Assembly (NCBI RefSeq): GCF_014652415.1
Contig: NZ_BMYT01000001.1
Location: 1-64,000, forward strand
Length of the DNA: 64,000 nucleotides
Origin: Affinundibacterium macrobrachii
GTDB taxonomy: Bacteria > Pseudomonadota > Gammaproteobacteria > Burkholderiales > Burkholderiaceae_D
Reading direction: 5' to 3'
The position numbers were made by a program, and so were the translations under genes. The notes under the pieces are model-generated. The model searched no databases. It had not been told where the DNA came from and saw only the letters and a list, made by a program, of their open reading frames with translations. Below are positions 16,385 to 25,879 of this stretch, one piece after another. Positions within the stretch are counted from its first letter, which is position 1, and every line of letters begins with the position of its first letter.

Positions 16385-18559
16385 ATGAAGAATACAATTA
16401 AATCGTCGTTGAATACGCACCGAATAATGGGATCAAAAAAATTGTTGCATATCTGTATGCAAGCTGCTTTTTGTAGCGGTATAGGCTTCGCTAGCTTAAG
16501 TTTGCCGCTAGCTTCTGTTGCACAAGAATCAGGTCAAAATGTCGCTGGATTAAATTTTGTAAATGCCGATATTGAGTCAGTAATTAAGGCGATTGGTCAT
16601 TACACGGGCACAACTTTTGTGATCGATCCGCGGGTAAAGGGGCAATTGACTTTGGTCGCAGAAAAGCCGTTAACGAAAGATCAGGCATTTAAATTATTGA
16701 CGACGAATTTACGTATGCAAGGCTTTGCCGTGGTGACCTCGGACGGATTCTCAAAGGTAGTACCTGAAACCGACGCGAAGTTGCAAGGCGGACCAACGCA
16801 AGCAAAGGGAGTGAAAGGCGATCAAATTATTACGCAAGTTTTTCGTATTAATTACGAGGCTGCAAATAATATTGTGACTGCCTTAAGGCCGTTGATTTCA
16901 CCAAATAATGTGATTAACGTTAATCCAGGTAATAACTCGATTGTGATCACGGATTATGCCGATAATATGCGCCGTATGTCGGAAGTGATCGCCTTGCTTG
17001 ATGTGCCTTCTAATCCAGAAATAGAAATTATTCCGATTAAGCATTCCATCGCAGCCGATGTAGCTACCATGGTGACACGTCTGAGCGAGAATAATAGTCA
17101 AGCAGGCGCAGACGCTGGTAAAACGATTGTATTGGCGGATTCGAGAACAAATTCGGTATTAATTAAATCACCGTCAGTGGCACGTAGTAATTTAGTGAAG
17201 TCGCTTGTCGCTCAGTTGGATCAACCAACTACACGACCAGGTAATGTGCATGTGGTTTACTTGAAAAATGCAGAAGCAGTCAAACTCGCGGCAACACTTA
17301 GATCAATATTAGGCGGCGACAGTTCTTTATCATCAACTTCAGCGAATACTTCCAACAATGTTGGTTTTCCAACCAATTCACAAAATAACATAGGTGGCTC
17401 GACAGCGCAGGGAAATAATATTGCATTGAGTTCTTCTGGTTCTAATTTAAGCTTACCAATCAGTTCCAATAATAATAGTCTAGGGTCTACAAGTGGAAGC
17501 GGTGGTTTTATTCAAGCCGATCCTGCAACCAATACCCTGATCATCACTGCAAGTGACGCAGTTTATAGAAATTTACGTGGCGTGATTGATCAACTTGATG
17601 CACGTCGGGCCCAAGTTTATATTGAAACTTTAATTGTTGAAGTTTCTGCAGATCGCTTAAATGAACTCGGAGTTGAATGGGCAGGGGCGACTGGTGACAG
17701 CACAAGTAATTATCGCTTAGGTGCCGTGACCTCTTATCCAAATCAAAATGCGTTGATCAATTTAGCGTCTGGAAATGCAACAACTCAAGCTGCGGCATTG
17801 GTAGGTAAAGGTTTGAATGTTGGATTGTTTCGACAAATCGGTGGGCAATTGGGAATTGGTGCACTAGCCCATGCTCTGGCAACAGACGGTAGCTCGAACG
17901 TGCTATCTGTGCCAAATCTGGTGACTTTAGATAATGAAGAGGCAGCGATTACCGACGGACAGAATGTCGGCATTATCACTGGTCAATATACGACGGCAAC
18001 CACAGGTACTGCGGGATCGAATCCATTTCAAACAATCGAACGTAAAGACATTGGTATTAAATTAAAGGTAAAGCCGCAGATTTCAGAAGGTGGTACTGTG
18101 AAGTTGGCGATTGCGCAAGAAGTGTCTAATGTCGGAGCACCTGTAGCAGGTGGTGTTGGCATCACTACCACAGTGCGGTCGATTGCAACGAATGTACTAG
18201 CAGAGGATGGGCAGATCATTGCGCTCGGTGGTTTGATCCGAGATGACACCCGTGGCGGTGTCGAAAAAGTTCCATTTCTTGGTGATCTTCCTTTAGTGGG
18301 CAATTTATTTAAGTACAGTAGTCAGAAGCGTTCAAAAGTTAACCTAATGGTGTTCCTGCGCCCAACCGTGATACGCACCGCAGAAGATAGCAGTAGTGTG
18401 TCATTGGATCGTTACGATTACTTGCGTACGCAATATTTGCGAAGTATGCAGAATGAAACCGACGTTCCTTTTTTAAAGATGGAAAAGGGAAGGCTAATGA
18501 CGCCAGCGGAACCTAGTTCTGCCGATAAAGTAAAATCAGTCAATAAAGAAGGCAAGTAA
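16385..18559 (+). CDS. gspD: Type II secretion secretin GspD
   Basis: A 724-residue outer-membrane channel protein. A signal peptide ends near ASVAQ (about residue 47); the N0 domain follows (GLNFVNADIESVIKAIGHYT), then N1-N3 modules. About residues 310-378 are a Ser/Asn/Gly-rich insert inside N3. The secretin core ends with the motif IIALGGLIRDDTRGGVEKVP and FLGDLPLVGNLFKY. It forms the multimeric gate through which folded exoproteins leave. The ATG at 16385 gives a long leader; an inner ATG at codon 15 would give a more usual signal peptide. No pilotin gene is nearby. gspE follows 5 nt later. Confidence 0.96.
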   Translation: MKNTIKSSLNTHRIMGSKKLLHICMQAAFCSGIGFASLSLPLASVAQESGQNVAGLNFVNADIESVIKAIGHYTGTTFVIDPRVKGQLTLVAEKPLTKDQAFKLLTTNLRMQGFAVVTSDGFSKVVPETDAKLQGGPTQAKGVKGDQIITQVFRINYEAANNIVTALRPLISPNNVINVNPGNNSIVITDYADNMRRMSEVIALLDVPSNPEIEIIPIKHSIAADVATMVTRLSENNSQAGADAGKTIVLADSRTNSVLIKSPSVARSNLVKSLVAQLDQPTTRPGNVHVVYLKNAEAVKLAATLRSILGGDSSLSSTSANTSNNVGFPTNSQNNIGGSTAQGNNIALSSSGSNLSLPISSNNNSLGSTSGSGGFIQADPATNTLIITASDAVYRNLRGVIDQLDARRAQVYIETLIVEVSADRLNELGVEWAGATGDSTSNYRLGAVTSYPNQNALINLASGNATTQAAALVGKGLNVGLFRQIGGQLGIGALAHALATDGSSNVLSVPNLVTLDNEEAAITDGQNVGIITGQYTTATTGTAGSNPFQTIERKDIGIKLKVKPQISEGGTVKLAIAQEVSNVGAPVAGGVGITTTVRSIATNVLAEDGQIIALGGLIRDDTRGGVEKVPFLGDLPLVGNLFKYSSQKRSKVNLMVFLRPTVIRTAEDSSSVSLDRYDYLRTQYLRSMQNETDVPFLKMEKGRLMTPAEPSSADKVKSVNKEGK

Positions 18560-18564
18560 ATCGT

Positions 18565-19995
18565 ATGTCTGAAAATCGATTATTGCCATTTGCCTTCGCC
18601 AGAGATTTTTCTATTCTTGCCAACCGTCGTGATGACTTAGAAGGCGCGCCTGTCGAGCTAAAGGTATCGAGTGAAACCAAACAAGCTGCGATTTTGGAAG
18701 CGGGGCGGCGTTTTGGGCGGGTGCATTTGGATCTGATGCCTCATGCAGAATTGTTGCAAGAGATTGCTCGTGCTTATGCTGGATCGGGAGGTGATGCCGC
18801 TGATGTGGTTGGTGAAGTTGAGTCCGATATGGATTTGGCCAAGCTAATGCAAGATATGCCTGCGATCGAGGATTTATTGGAGTCAGCTGATGATGCGCCA
18901 GTCATCCGTATGATCAATGCCTTGTTGACGCAAGCTTTGCGTGAAGGTGCTTCAGATATTCATATTGAACCATTTGAACAAATTTCAGTAGTGCGCTTTC
19001 GCGTCGATGGTGCATTACGTGATGTGATTCGTCCTAAGAAAGGGATACATGCTTCTTTGGTTTCCCGGATAAAAATTATGGCGCAGTTAGATATTGCAGA
19101 AAAGCGTTTGCCGCAAGATGGTCGAATCACGCTGCGTATCGGTGGAAAGCCTGTTGATGTGCGTGTTTCAACGCTACCAACTGGTCACGGCGAACGAGCG
19201 GTATTGCGTTTGTTGGATAAAGAAGCAGGCAAGTTAGATTTGACGCACCTTGGTATGAGTCCGCAAGTGCTTGCGCAGTTTGATCAATTAATCGCTCAGC
19301 CACACGGTATTGTGCTTGTTACTGGTCCAACTGGATCGGGAAAGACGACAACTCTGTACGCTGCGCTATCTCGCGTGAATGCTGGCACTACCAATATTCT
19401 TACTGTTGAAGATCCGATTGAATATGAATTAGCTGGGATTGGGCAAACGCAGGTGAATGCAAAGATCGACATGAGTTTTGCAAAAGCCTTACGTGCGATT
19501 TTGCGGCAAGATCCTGACGTCATTATGATCGGTGAAATTCGTGATTTAGAAACTGCGCAAATTGCTGTACAAGCTTCTTTAACCGGTCACTTGGTTTTGG
19601 CAACTTTGCATACGAATGATGCCGCTGCAGCCGTTACGCGTTTGCTCGATATGGGAATTGAACCATTTCTCTTGTCGTCATCTTTGTTGGGCGTAGTAGC
19701 GCAGCGCTTGGTTCGTAAGTTGTGCACGCACTGTAAAGTTCATGAAAGTGGTGCCTGGAAATCGGTTGGATGTACGCATTGCGGTCATACAGGTTATCAA
19801 GGTCGGGTTGGTGTTTATGAATTGCTGTTAACGACGGAGGCGATTTCAGCGCAAATTCATCATCAGGCATCGGAGGCTGAAATTCGTTTAGCAGCTCAGG
19901 GTGATGGCATGAAAACCATGCGTGAAGATGGGCAGCGCTGGCTAGATGCCGGTGTGACCACTAAAGAAGAACTATTGCGCGTGACCAAAGAATAA
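18565..19995 (+). CDS. gspE: Type II secretion ATPase GspE
   Basis: A 476-residue cytoplasmic hexameric ATPase that powers pseudopilus assembly. It has the N-terminal GspL-binding region, Walker A GPTGSGKTTT at residues 254-263, an Asp box (VEDPIE), Walker B (DPDVIMIGEIRD) and a His box (LATLHTNDAAAAVTRLLDMG). The zinc module has C387, C390, C403 and C406, so the two CxxC pairs are only 12 residues apart, much tighter than in well-known GspE proteins (about 30 residues). It is followed by gspF. Confidence 0.96.
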   Translation: MSENRLLPFAFARDFSILANRRDDLEGAPVELKVSSETKQAAILEAGRRFGRVHLDLMPHAELLQEIARAYAGSGGDAADVVGEVESDMDLAKLMQDMPAIEDLLESADDAPVIRMINALLTQALREGASDIHIEPFEQISVVRFRVDGALRDVIRPKKGIHASLVSRIKIMAQLDIAEKRLPQDGRITLRIGGKPVDVRVSTLPTGHGERAVLRLLDKEAGKLDLTHLGMSPQVLAQFDQLIAQPHGIVLVTGPTGSGKTTTLYAALSRVNAGTTNILTVEDPIEYELAGIGQTQVNAKIDMSFAKALRAILRQDPDVIMIGEIRDLETAQIAVQASLTGHLVLATLHTNDAAAAVTRLLDMGIEPFLLSSSLLGVVAQRLVRKLCTHCKVHESGAWKSVGCTHCGHTGYQGRVGVYELLLTTEAISAQIHHQASEAEIRLAAQGDGMKTMREDGQRWLDAGVTTKEELLRVTKE

Positions 19996-20014
19996 TTCAA
20001 TAGAGAGCCTGATT

Positions 20015-21232
20015 GTGCCAGCATTCCGATATGAAGCCGTAGATTCCTTCGGGAATAGTAAGAAAGGGGTCGTCACCGCCGACAGTGCTCGTGCTGCTCG
20101 TTCCGATTTACGTGCGCAAAATTTGGTGCCAGTATCGGTTGACTTAATTGCGAACCAAACTGGCGATGCAAAACGAGGTCGATCACTTTTTAGCGAACAT
20201 CTATCCAATGTTGAATTAGCTTTGTTTACGCGTCAGCTATCAAGTTTGTTAGATGCGGGCTTGCCGCTTGAACAGGCTTTCTCCGCTTTGTTAGAGCAAG
20301 CTGAACGTGTTTATATACGTGATTTAGTTGCCTCAATCCGATCTGAAATTTTGGCGGGTTCTGCATTGTCTGATGCATTGAAGCAGCATCAAAATGATTT
20401 CACCGATATTTATTGTGCTTTGGTAGCTTCCGGCGAACAAATTGGTCAACTGTCGCGGGTCTTATCGCGTCTAGCGGATTACATTGAACGTCGCAATGCC
20501 TTAACACAAAAGGTTAAGCTCGCCTTCACCTATCCCGCCATTGTTACTGTCGTCGCATTTGCCATTGTGATTTTTTTGTTGACTTATGTGGTGCCGCAAA
20601 TCGTATCGGTGTTCGCTAACACAAAACAAAAATTACCATTGCTGACAGTGGTGATGCTGGCGATCTCGGATTTTGTCCGCGCCTATGGCTGGCTGCTGGC
20701 GATAGCGATCACCGCAACGACGTTTGCATGTCGACATGCACTTAAAAATCCCGAAATAAAAATGCGATGGCATACGTGGTTGCTTGATGCACCTATGTAT
20801 GGAAAGTTTGAACGGAGTTTAAACACCGCACGATTTTCGAGCACCTTATCGATTACAACGGGATCAGGTGTGCCGATTTTGAAAGCTCTTCAAACTAGTC
20901 GAGAGACCTTATCTAATGTCGCGATGCGTGCACAAGTTGAAGATGCTACCAATAGTGTGCGCGAGGGCGTTAGCTTAGCTCGTGCTTTGTCCGCACATAA
21001 ACACTTTCCGCCAATGTTGATTCATATGATTCGTGCCGGTGAAGTAACAGGCGAATTGCCTGCAATGCTGGAACGTGCATCGTCGGCGCAGGAACAAGAC
21101 TTGGAACGTCGCGCTTTGACGATTGCGGGTTTGCTTGAACCATTATTGATTTTGGCGATGGGTGTCGTGGTGTTGCTGATTGTGTTGGCAGTGTTGATGC
21201 CGATTATTGAGATTAATCAGTTAGTACGTTAA
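20015..21232 (+). CDS. gspF: Type II secretion platform protein GspF
   Basis: A 405-residue inner-membrane protein with two cytoplasmic repeat domains and three membrane helices (near residues 171-191, 220-240 and 375-397). Signature regions: FTRQLSSLLDAGLPLEQA, then TLSITTGSGVPILKAL and MLIHMIRAGEVTGELP. It is the central platform for pseudopilus assembly. The start is GTG at 20015; the following PAFRYEAVDSFGNSKKG is the usual GspF N-terminus. It lies 19 nt after gspE. Confidence 0.96.
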   Translation: MPAFRYEAVDSFGNSKKGVVTADSARAARSDLRAQNLVPVSVDLIANQTGDAKRGRSLFSEHLSNVELALFTRQLSSLLDAGLPLEQAFSALLEQAERVYIRDLVASIRSEILAGSALSDALKQHQNDFTDIYCALVASGEQIGQLSRVLSRLADYIERRNALTQKVKLAFTYPAIVTVVAFAIVIFLLTYVVPQIVSVFANTKQKLPLLTVVMLAISDFVRAYGWLLAIAITATTFACRHALKNPEIKMRWHTWLLDAPMYGKFERSLNTARFSSTLSITTGSGVPILKALQTSRETLSNVAMRAQVEDATNSVREGVSLARALSAHKHFPPMLIHMIRAGEVTGELPAMLERASSAQEQDLERRALTIAGLLEPLLILAMGVVVLLIVLAVLMPIIEINQLVR

Positions 21233-21310
21233 CCGCAATTTACTAACATTATCTTCAGTTTGTAGTGCGTCTTCGGACAAACGGATGTAGTTTAAATTAT
21301 CGAGAAAAAT

Positions 21311-21802
21311 ATGAAGCGCCTTCCTTTGATTATCAATATCATTTTGTTTTCCATGCTTTGTGTGGTGGTGACTTATTGGGGCATGCAAATATTTAAACCA
21401 GCTTCTCGTCCAATTCAAGCACCAGTGAGTGTTGAAGGTTATCAACCATCGGTTGGTCAGTGGGGTGATCTATTTGGACAATCTGTAACTGCGCAAGCAG
21501 CGCCAAGTAGTTATCAGTTAAAAGGTGTGATTGTTGCAGCCAATCCCAAAGATAGTGTGGCGATTATTGTTGTCGAGGGGCAGCCCAACTTCACCGTTGG
21601 AATTGGCAAAGAGTTGATGCCGAATGTACGTTTGCAAGAAGTGCATGCGGATCATGTGGTGGTAAGCGAATCAGGAATTCCACGCAGAGTCGATCTGCCA
21701 GCGCCAACTCCGCACGCTGGGATTGTTGTTGCAACACCTTCCTCACCTATTGCACCTGCGCCAGGTTTGGTTCCGCCGCAGGCTCCTACTCCTGTTAAAT
21801 AA
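21311..21802 (+). CDS. gspC: Type II secretion protein GspC (short form, no PDZ)
   Basis: A 163-residue protein with an N-terminal membrane helix (about residues 5-27) and a periplasmic homology region (SYQLKGVIVAANPKDSVAIIVV, ending in GIPRRVDLP) typical of GspC, followed by a Pro/Ala-rich tail. GspC connects the inner-membrane platform to the secretin N0 domain. The C-terminal PDZ or coiled-coil domain of longer GspC proteins is absent, as in many betaproteobacteria. The call rests on the HR domain pattern and place after gspF. It ends 9 nt before the next gene. Confidence 0.88.
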   Translation: MKRLPLIINIILFSMLCVVVTYWGMQIFKPASRPIQAPVSVEGYQPSVGQWGDLFGQSVTAQAAPSSYQLKGVIVAANPKDSVAIIVVEGQPNFTVGIGKELMPNVRLQEVHADHVVVSESGIPRRVDLPAPTPHAGIVVATPSSPIAPAPGLVPPQAPTPVK

Positions 21803-21811
21803 GCACTTTGT

Positions 21812-22585
21812 ATGCATTTCCCTGATTATTTTTTGCGGGATATTCAGCTTGCGCATCCTTCTTGGCATACGACTTTACAACAAGGATTGCAAGCGATTGA
21901 ACGTGAGTTTCCTCAGTACCTCAATCAATTAGCGAGTTCACCTTTTTTGCCAGATAGTCATCGATTGTTTGCTGCTTTCTCAGTGCCTTTATCTTCAGTA
22001 CGGTACGTCTTGATCGGCGAAGGTCCTTATCCACGTAGTGAGAGTGCGACTGGCTATTGTTTTATGGATGGTGCGGTCGATAATATCTGGTCACACGAGT
22101 CAGCAGGCGGACTAAGTAAACCAGTCAATCGTGCCACTTCACTACGCAATTTTATAAAAATGCTGTTGGTCGCTGATCAGCGCTTAACTGCAGGTGACAC
22201 CAGCGTTGCCGCATTATCGCCGGTGGCGCAACAGATGCGTGCTGACCCAGCGACCTATGTGCAAACGATGGCAGAGATGCAGGATAACTTTCTTCAACAT
22301 GGGTTTTTGATGTTGAACGCCTCTCTAGTTTTTCGTGAGGATGTTGCACCTGCGATTGATGCCAAAGTGTGGCGAATATTTTTACCATTTGTGTTTGAAG
22401 CTTTAGCAAGGCAAGCGACAAAGCCTAGTCTTATTTTATGGGGAAAAATAGCGGATCGCTTGGATCAGGAAGTAACTCTTTTTGCGTTTGAAAAATTTAA
22501 ATCGGAGCATCCTTATAATTTAAGCTTTATTAACAATGTATCGATGCAAAATTTATTTAGGCCATTGAAATTACTATATAAGTAA
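21812..22585 (+). CDS. Uracil-DNA glycosylase superfamily-like protein with altered active-site motif
   Basis: A 257-residue cytosolic protein whose pattern follows the UDG fold in order: a YVLIGEGPYPRSESATGYCF block (about residues 65-84) where Ung has GQDPYHGPGQAHGL; then a GLSKPVNRATSLRNFIKMLL helix, HGFLMLNASL (like LLLNTVLTV), SLILWGKIADRL (like the LLWG strand) and EHPYNLSFINN near the C-terminus where Ung has HPSPLS. The usual catalytic aspartate of QDPYH appears as glycine (G71). So base recognition parts may remain while hydrolysis may be lost or different. It follows gspC by 9 nt, probably by chance. The family placement is by eye and moderate; function unknown. Confidence 0.65.
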   Translation: MHFPDYFLRDIQLAHPSWHTTLQQGLQAIEREFPQYLNQLASSPFLPDSHRLFAAFSVPLSSVRYVLIGEGPYPRSESATGYCFMDGAVDNIWSHESAGGLSKPVNRATSLRNFIKMLLVADQRLTAGDTSVAALSPVAQQMRADPATYVQTMAEMQDNFLQHGFLMLNASLVFREDVAPAIDAKVWRIFLPFVFEALARQATKPSLILWGKIADRLDQEVTLFAFEKFKSEHPYNLSFINNVSMQNLFRPLKLLYK

Positions 22586-22827
22586 ATTTCCTTGTTGCTT
22601 AATGTAAGCTTTTCACTATCGCAAAATGCATAGAGCTAGATAATTTGCATATTTGCCTCACATCATTAGAAATCCTTTTGCTTAGTCGAACCAAGATAAT
22701 CGCTCTGCGGTAGAATAAGCTTAGTTTCTTCCTGTAAACATCTTTTGGATGGCATTAAATGCGTTTACGGTGTTGATTAGAATTCGCTGTGTACTTGCAA
22801 ATAGAGATGCGAGGAAGTTAGTTAGAT

Positions 22828-24087
22828 ATGTTAAAGAAGATTAAGAGCTCGCAAATTAGACAAGGAATGTACGTACAAGAACTTTGTACTTCTTGGATGA
22901 GTTCACCATTTTGGCAAAAATCATTTCCAATTGATAATCAAACGACGATAGAAAAAATAATTGATGCGGGCATTCGTGAGTTGTGGATTGACACCGACAA
23001 AGGCTGTGACGTGTTGGAGGCAAAACCAGAAGTCGAAAAAGCACCTGAAATTGTCGTCCCCACTCCAGAACCTGAGGTGCCGGCACCGATAAAAGAGCAT
23101 CGCACTCCGTTCTCAGAGATACAGACTGTGTCGATGGATGCCGAAATGGGCAGAGCGGCAAAAATAGTTGGCAAATCCAAGGGCGCTGTGTTTTCTATGT
23201 TTAGTGAAGCGCGCATGGGTAAAGCAATTGAGGCCGAACAGGCGATGCCTTTGGTGGAGGAGATTGCAACTTCCGTCATGCGTAATCCGGGAGCTCTTAT
23301 TGGATTGGCGCGTCTGAAGACTGCGGACGATTACACCTACATGCACTCGGTGGCGGTTTGCGCATTGATGATTGCTTTGTCTCGTCAGCTTGGTTTGAGC
23401 GATGATGAAACCCGTGAGGCAGGATTGGCGGGTTTATTGCATGATATCGGCAAAATGGCGGTTCCTCCTGCAATTTTAAATAAGCCAGGTCGTTTGACAG
23501 ATGATGAGTTTGTCTCAGTGAAAGAGCATCCAAGTGCTGGACATGCGATGTTGCTTGAAGCAAAAGGAGTAGGCGAGATCGCACTCGATGTTTGTTTGCA
23601 TCATCATGAAAAGATGGACGGAACTGGCTATCCGAAGGGATTGAAAGGCGATCAAATCAGTCTCTATGCCAAAATGGGGGCGGTGTGTGATGTGTATGAT
23701 GCGATCACTTCAAATCGGCCTTACAAAGAAGGTTGGTGTCCTGCTGAATCGCTCAAGAAAATGTCAGAATGGAGTCGTGGTCACTTTGATGAAGTGGTCT
23801 TTCAAGCCTTCGTTCGTAGCATTGGCATTTATCCGGTCGGTACTTTAGTTAAATTGCAATCGGGTCGCCTTGGTGTTGTGATTGAACAGCAGGTTGGCAA
23901 GTCCTTGTTGCTGCCAAAGGTTCGCGCGTTTTTCTCTTCAAAGTCGATGACTTATATATCGCCAGTGTTACTTGATTTAGCCGCTCCGGGTATACAAGAT
24001 AAAATTGTTTCTCGTGAAGATGCTAGCACTTGGGGTTTAAAAGATATCAGTCATTATTGGCTTGGTGATGGCGTAGGAAAAATGTAG
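22828..24087 (+). CDS. HD-GYP domain protein (putative c-di-GMP phosphodiesterase)
   Basis: A 419-residue protein with an N-terminal DUF3391-like region (residues 1-60, SSQIRQGMYVQEL start), a Pro/Glu-rich linker (about 65-95) and an HD-GYP domain from about 150 to 320. Key residues are visible: H205-D206 in GLLHDIGKMAVP, the HHH at 258-260, and the GYP triad at 267-269 in EKMDGTGYPKGLKG. HD-GYP enzymes hydrolyse cyclic di-GMP with a di- or tri-metal centre. All metal ligands I can recognise are kept, so it is likely active. No signal peptide or membrane segment. It stands alone with 240 nt upstream. Confidence 0.93.
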   Translation: MLKKIKSSQIRQGMYVQELCTSWMSSPFWQKSFPIDNQTTIEKIIDAGIRELWIDTDKGCDVLEAKPEVEKAPEIVVPTPEPEVPAPIKEHRTPFSEIQTVSMDAEMGRAAKIVGKSKGAVFSMFSEARMGKAIEAEQAMPLVEEIATSVMRNPGALIGLARLKTADDYTYMHSVAVCALMIALSRQLGLSDDETREAGLAGLLHDIGKMAVPPAILNKPGRLTDDEFVSVKEHPSAGHAMLLEAKGVGEIALDVCLHHHEKMDGTGYPKGLKGDQISLYAKMGAVCDVYDAITSNRPYKEGWCPAESLKKMSEWSRGHFDEVVFQAFVRSIGIYPVGTLVKLQSGRLGVVIEQQVGKSLLLPKVRAFFSSKSMTYISPVLLDLAAPGIQDKIVSREDASTWGLKDISHYWLGDGVGKM

Positions 24088-24210
24088 TCGCTAGGTTTAT
24101 TTTGCAAGTGATTTTTCTATCAAATTCGGTTCGATTGTCGTAAAACCAACGACCATAAATAAATCAAATAGCTGGTGAATTTCCGTGAGTGCATCAGGTA
24201 AAATGCACTT

Positions 24211-24948
24211 ATGAAAATTTTGATTAGTAATGATGATGGCTATTTAGCCCCTGGAATTGTCGCATTGGCCGATGCACTTCGACCACACGCCGACATCACC
24301 GTTGTCGCTCCAGATAGCAATCGGTCTGGAGCATCAAATGCATTAACTTTAGATCGGCCATTATCTGTATCTCGTGCAGATAATGGCTTTTATTTTGTCA
24401 ATGGTACGCCATCTGATTGTGTTCATATTGCCTTAACTGCTTTGATGAAAGAGGCTCCTGATTTAGTCGTCTCAGGTATCAATCAAGGTCAAAACATGGG
24501 CGACGATACCTTATATTCTGGGACAGTGGCCGCTGCGACAGAAGCGTATTTGTTTGGTGTTCCTGCGATTGCGTTTTCTCAAGTGGATAAAGGCTGGGAT
24601 AAATTAGCGGACGCCGCAAAAGTCGCTGCTGAAATGGTGTTGCGAGGTTTTCCAAAATTGACCAAGCCATATTTGCTCAATGTAAATATCCCCAACTTGG
24701 ATCACGCTGCAATTCAAGGCGTGCGTGCGGCGCGCTTGGGTAAAAGGCACGCTTCTGAACCTGTCATACAATCTCAGGATCCAAGTGGTCGCGTGATTTA
24801 TTGGATAGGTCCAGTTGGCGCAGTTAAAGACACTAGCGAAGGTACTGATTTCGCTACAACTGCCAAAGGGTTTGTATCGGTAACTCCATTGCAAATTGAT
24901 TTGACGAATCCAAAACAAATGCAAGCCTTGGCGGAAGATTTGCTATGA
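24211..24948 (+). CDS. surE: 5'/3'-nucleotidase SurE
   Basis: A 245-residue protein of normal SurE length, beginning [14 protein letters not shown] with the metal-binding aspartates D8 and D9, followed by [16 protein letters not shown] and the [20 protein letters not shown] block. SurE removes phosphate from nucleoside monophosphates and short polyphosphates. It overlaps pcm by 4 nt (ATGA). The surE-pcm-nlpD-rpoS order is widely conserved in proteobacteria and tied to stationary-phase survival. Confidence 0.97.
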   Translation: MKILISNDDGYLAPGIVALADALRPHADITVVAPDSNRSGASNALTLDRPLSVSRADNGFYFVNGTPSDCVHIALTALMKEAPDLVVSGINQGQNMGDDTLYSGTVAAATEAYLFGVPAIAFSQVDKGWDKLADAAKVAAEMVLRGFPKLTKPYLLNVNIPNLDHAAIQGVRAARLGKRHASEPVIQSQDPSGRVIYWIGPVGAVKDTSEGTDFATTAKGFVSVTPLQIDLTNPKQMQALAEDLL

Positions 24949-25829
24949 CAACCAATGAAAAGCGCTTTCCTTTAAATCTGTCTTCGGTCGTTGATCAGCG
25001 AGGCGCTCTTCGTAAATCTCCAACAGCCATGCCGCAAACTGCGATGCAAAATGCGGCTATTCATACTAAAAATCTAAAGACCAATTTACCCCCTTTAGCT
25101 AAAACTGCCGTTACAAATCCAACTTCAAGCTCAACTTCGAAAAGAGAGTCTGATCGCATTTCGACCAACAAGGCGTTGCCGAGCGCTGGCATGGGGATGG
25201 TTTCTGACAAGATTCGCCAAGCTATGGTGGCGCGCGTCGCGCAGCAAGGTGTAAAAGATAATCTGGTACTTGCCGCCTTGGAGGCAATTCCGCGTCATTT
25301 ATTTATTGAGTCAGGTTTGGCGAGTCAAGCGTATATCGACGCCTCTTTACCGATCGGGCACCATCAGACGATTTCGCAACCCTATATTGTTGCGCGTATG
25401 ACGGAGATTTTGCGCAACGGTAAAAATTTGCAACGTGTATTAGAGATCGGCACAGGTTGCGGCTATCAGGCGGCGGTGCTGTCTTTAGTGGCGAAAGAGG
25501 TTTACTCTATCGAACGCATTAAAGCCTTGCATGAGCTTGCGAAAAATAATTTGCGTCCTATGCGTATTGCAAATATTCGCTTGCATTATGGAGATGGCAT
25601 GCTAGGTTTGCCACAAGTAGCACCTTTTGACGGTATCATACTCGCTGCTGCTGGCTTGGAAGTACCGAGAGCCTTGTTAGAACAATTAGCGATAGGTGGT
25701 CGATTGATCGCGCCCGTGGGTGGACGTCAACAAGTGTTGCAATTGGTGGAACGCATTTCGCAACATGAATGGACTAGTAGCGTATTAGAGCAATGCCATT
25801 TCGTGCCACTCCATCAAGGTGTGGTGTGA
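24945..25829 (+). CDS. pcm: Protein-L-isoaspartate O-methyltransferase with N-terminal extension
   Basis: A 294-residue enzyme that repairs isoaspartyl residues in damaged proteins using S-adenosylmethionine. The catalytic part starts near residue 85 ([17 protein letters not shown]) and carries the substrate loop [17 protein letters not shown] and the SAM-binding [16 protein letters not shown] motif. The first 80 or so residues are low in complexity, rich in Thr, Ser, Lys and Ala, and likely disordered; E. coli Pcm lacks them (208 residues). The start overlaps surE by 4 nt, so translation is coupled and the extension is probably real. Confidence 0.94.
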   Translation: MTTNEKRFPLNLSSVVDQRGALRKSPTAMPQTAMQNAAIHTKNLKTNLPPLAKTAVTNPTSSSTSKRESDRISTNKALPSAGMGMVSDKIRQAMVARVAQQGVKDNLVLAALEAIPRHLFIESGLASQAYIDASLPIGHHQTISQPYIVARMTEILRNGKNLQRVLEIGTGCGYQAAVLSLVAKEVYSIERIKALHELAKNNLRPMRIANIRLHYGDGMLGLPQVAPFDGIILAAAGLEVPRALLEQLAIGGRLIAPVGGRQQVLQLVERISQHEWTSSVLEQCHFVPLHQGVV

Positions 25830-25879
25830 GTTTGGGTTATAGCAGAATTTGAGAATTTCATTAATTAAGAAAATTAGAA

